From positions 2,976,001 to 3,040,000 of the forward strand of contig NW_027183804.1 of assembly GCF_041296385.1 (NCBI RefSeq): a DNA stretch of 64,000 bases. The letters are read 5' to 3'. Position 1 is the stretch's first letter, and every line of letters begins with the position of its first letter. The stretch is from Aphelocoma coerulescens. Taxonomy: Eukaryota > Chordata > Aves > Passeriformes > Corvidae. Positions 62,988 to 64,000 of this stretch are shown here, piece after piece. The notes beneath the pieces were generated by a model. It searched no databases. It was not told where the DNA came from and worked only from the letters and a program-made list of their open reading frames with translations. The position numbers were made by a program, and so were the translations under genes.

Positions 62988-63979
62988 ATGCAGGAGGAGG
63001 CTGTGAGGAAGAGGAAGATGCCCCAGGAGCCCCAGGCAGGTGAGGAGGAAGTCAGTGCCCCTTTCCCCCTCTCTCCTGCTCCATCTCCCAGCCCAGCATC
63101 GCCCCCGGCTGCAGGACAACCCCGCTGCCGACGCCGTCCTGCCGGGGACGGACTGGGGGGATCTCCTTCCCCTTCCCTGTGGCACGGAGGCAAATCCCAT
63201 CCTCTCCTTGTCCTTCCTCCCCAGACAAGGAGCTGAGCACGGAGCCCAGGGAGGACAAATCCCCGCGGCAGAACCTGGTGGAAGAGGCCGTTTTGAGCGG
63301 CTCCATGGCGCAGGAATCCAACAGGGAGGAAAAGCCCTGGAGATCCCACAGGAGGAGGGGCTGCAAACGCAGCCCAGGGTGCTCTGAGGAGGAAAGACCC
63401 ACCCTGTGCCGGGAAGGCGGCCGGAGATGCAGCCAGAGGTCAGAGCTGGTGGTTCATGAGCAGCTTCACGATGGGGAGAAGCCCCACACGTGTGGGGCAT
63501 GTGGGAAGGGCTTCAGCCACAGCTCCCACCTGATCCGCCACCAGCCCATCCACACCGGGGAGAGGCCCTACGAGTGTGGGCAATGTGGGGAGAGCTTCAG
63601 ATGGAGCTCCAACCTGATCAACCACCAGAGGATGCACACTGGGGAGAGGCCCTACGAGTGTGCTGTGTGTGGGGAGAGCTTCAGACGGAGCTCCCACCTG
63701 ATCTGCCACCAGATGATCCACACTGGGGAGAGGCCCTACGAGTGTCCTGAGTGTGGGAAGAGGTTTCAGACCAGCTCCACTCTCCTCCGGCACCAGCGGA
63801 TTCACACGGATGAGAGGCCCTTCCGCTGCCCTGACTGCAGGAAAGGATTCAGGTACAACTCTGACCTCGTCATCCACCGGCGCATCCACACTGGGGAGAG
63901 GCCCTACGAGTGTCCCCAGTGTGGGAAGAGCTTCTCCAGGAGCTCTCAGTTGACCCAACACCAACGGAGGCACCACTAA
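62988..63979 (+). CDS. C2H2 zinc-finger protein, copy D (2 coding exons, 6 fingers)
   Basis: Exon 62988-63039 (ATG 62988, product [17 protein letters not shown]) joins exon 63225-63979 through a GTGAGG donor and CCCCAG acceptor, giving 268 residues. It has the same N-terminal family region ([12 protein letters not shown]), a degenerate finger, then six complete C2H2 fingers ([60 protein letters not shown]). Finger helices differ from the other copies, suggesting its own DNA target. TAA at 63977-63979 is again followed by the start of a further finger, and the window ends 21 bases later. Confidence 0.82.
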
Positions 63980-64000
63980 GGGAAGCCCTGCGAGTGCCCC

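Larger units (their letters stand above)
58250..64000 (+). repeat. Zinc-finger unit copy D, inverted relative to A, B and C
   Basis: Follows copy A from about 8620 back to 4540 in reverse. It differs by an expanded GAGGAAGAA repeat, six instead of eight 50-bp units, an extra 1.04 kb (59965-61003) and a solo LTR. Confidence 0.88.

Overview
The window looks like MHC-linked DNA of a songbird-like bird. It is eukaryotic: there are spliced C2H2 zinc-finger genes of a bird-expanded family, one intact family-14-like olfactory receptor, exon relics of MHC class I, MHC class II beta (IIB) and flotillin-1 (FLOT1, an MHC-linked gene), endogenous retroviruses (ERVs) of three types, and many GC-rich minisatellites. 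Nothing prokaryotic is present. The species cannot be told from the sequence; passerine is an inference from the family types. Layout: (1) 1-10195 and 13705-23617 are two nearly identical tandem copies (A, B) of a unit made of an ERV 3' part, a reverse-strand gamma-type RNase H relic, a purine hexamer repeat, an MHC IIB transmembrane exon relic, a zinc-finger gene on the minus strand, a GC-rich 5' region with a 50-bp minisatellite, a 37-bp minisatellite, and a solo LTR. Between them, 10196-15325 is an ERV with both LTRs: betaretrovirus-like gag with a G GGA AAC slip site, dUTPase, protease and reverse transcriptase, then a large deletion that fuses pol to an alpharetrovirus-like env transmembrane subunit. 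(2) 24246-29501 holds a further copy of the flanking repeats and the olfactory receptor gene (26205-27134). (3) 29502-36802 is a complete, apparently young ERV-L-like element on the minus strand with 5-bp target duplications (acact), an uninterrupted gag and an uninterrupted protease-RT-RNase H-integrase ORF. Gag and pol share a frame and are separated by one UAG that lies inside a perfect 9-bp hairpin. (4) 36803-44390 is minisatellite, a degraded env, and three LTRs, one of them part of an inverted copy of the 22.7-24.2 kb region. (5) 44390-47820 is a third zinc-finger unit (C, minus strand), followed by about 1.9 kb of ACTGGGA-type minisatellite, a promoter-end fragment of the same unit (50.0-50.6 kb), and FLOT1 exons with degenerate duplicates (51.2-51.9 kb). 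(6) 54560-57620 is bounded by an inverted repeat and contains an MHC class I promoter and leader-exon relic and an MHC IIB transmembrane exon relic. (7) 58250-64000 is an inverted fourth unit (D, plus strand) with an orphan MHC IIB leader exon, a solo LTR whose empty site survives in copies A and B, and a zinc-finger gene with six fingers. Functionally, the likely working genes are the four zinc-finger genes and the olfactory receptor; the two larger ERVs keep long open frames. MHC and FLOT1 pieces are isolated exons without the rest of their genes, which suggests a region of birth-and-death turnover driven by duplications and LTR elements. Because A and B are so alike, a mis-assembly cannot be excluded from sequence alone.
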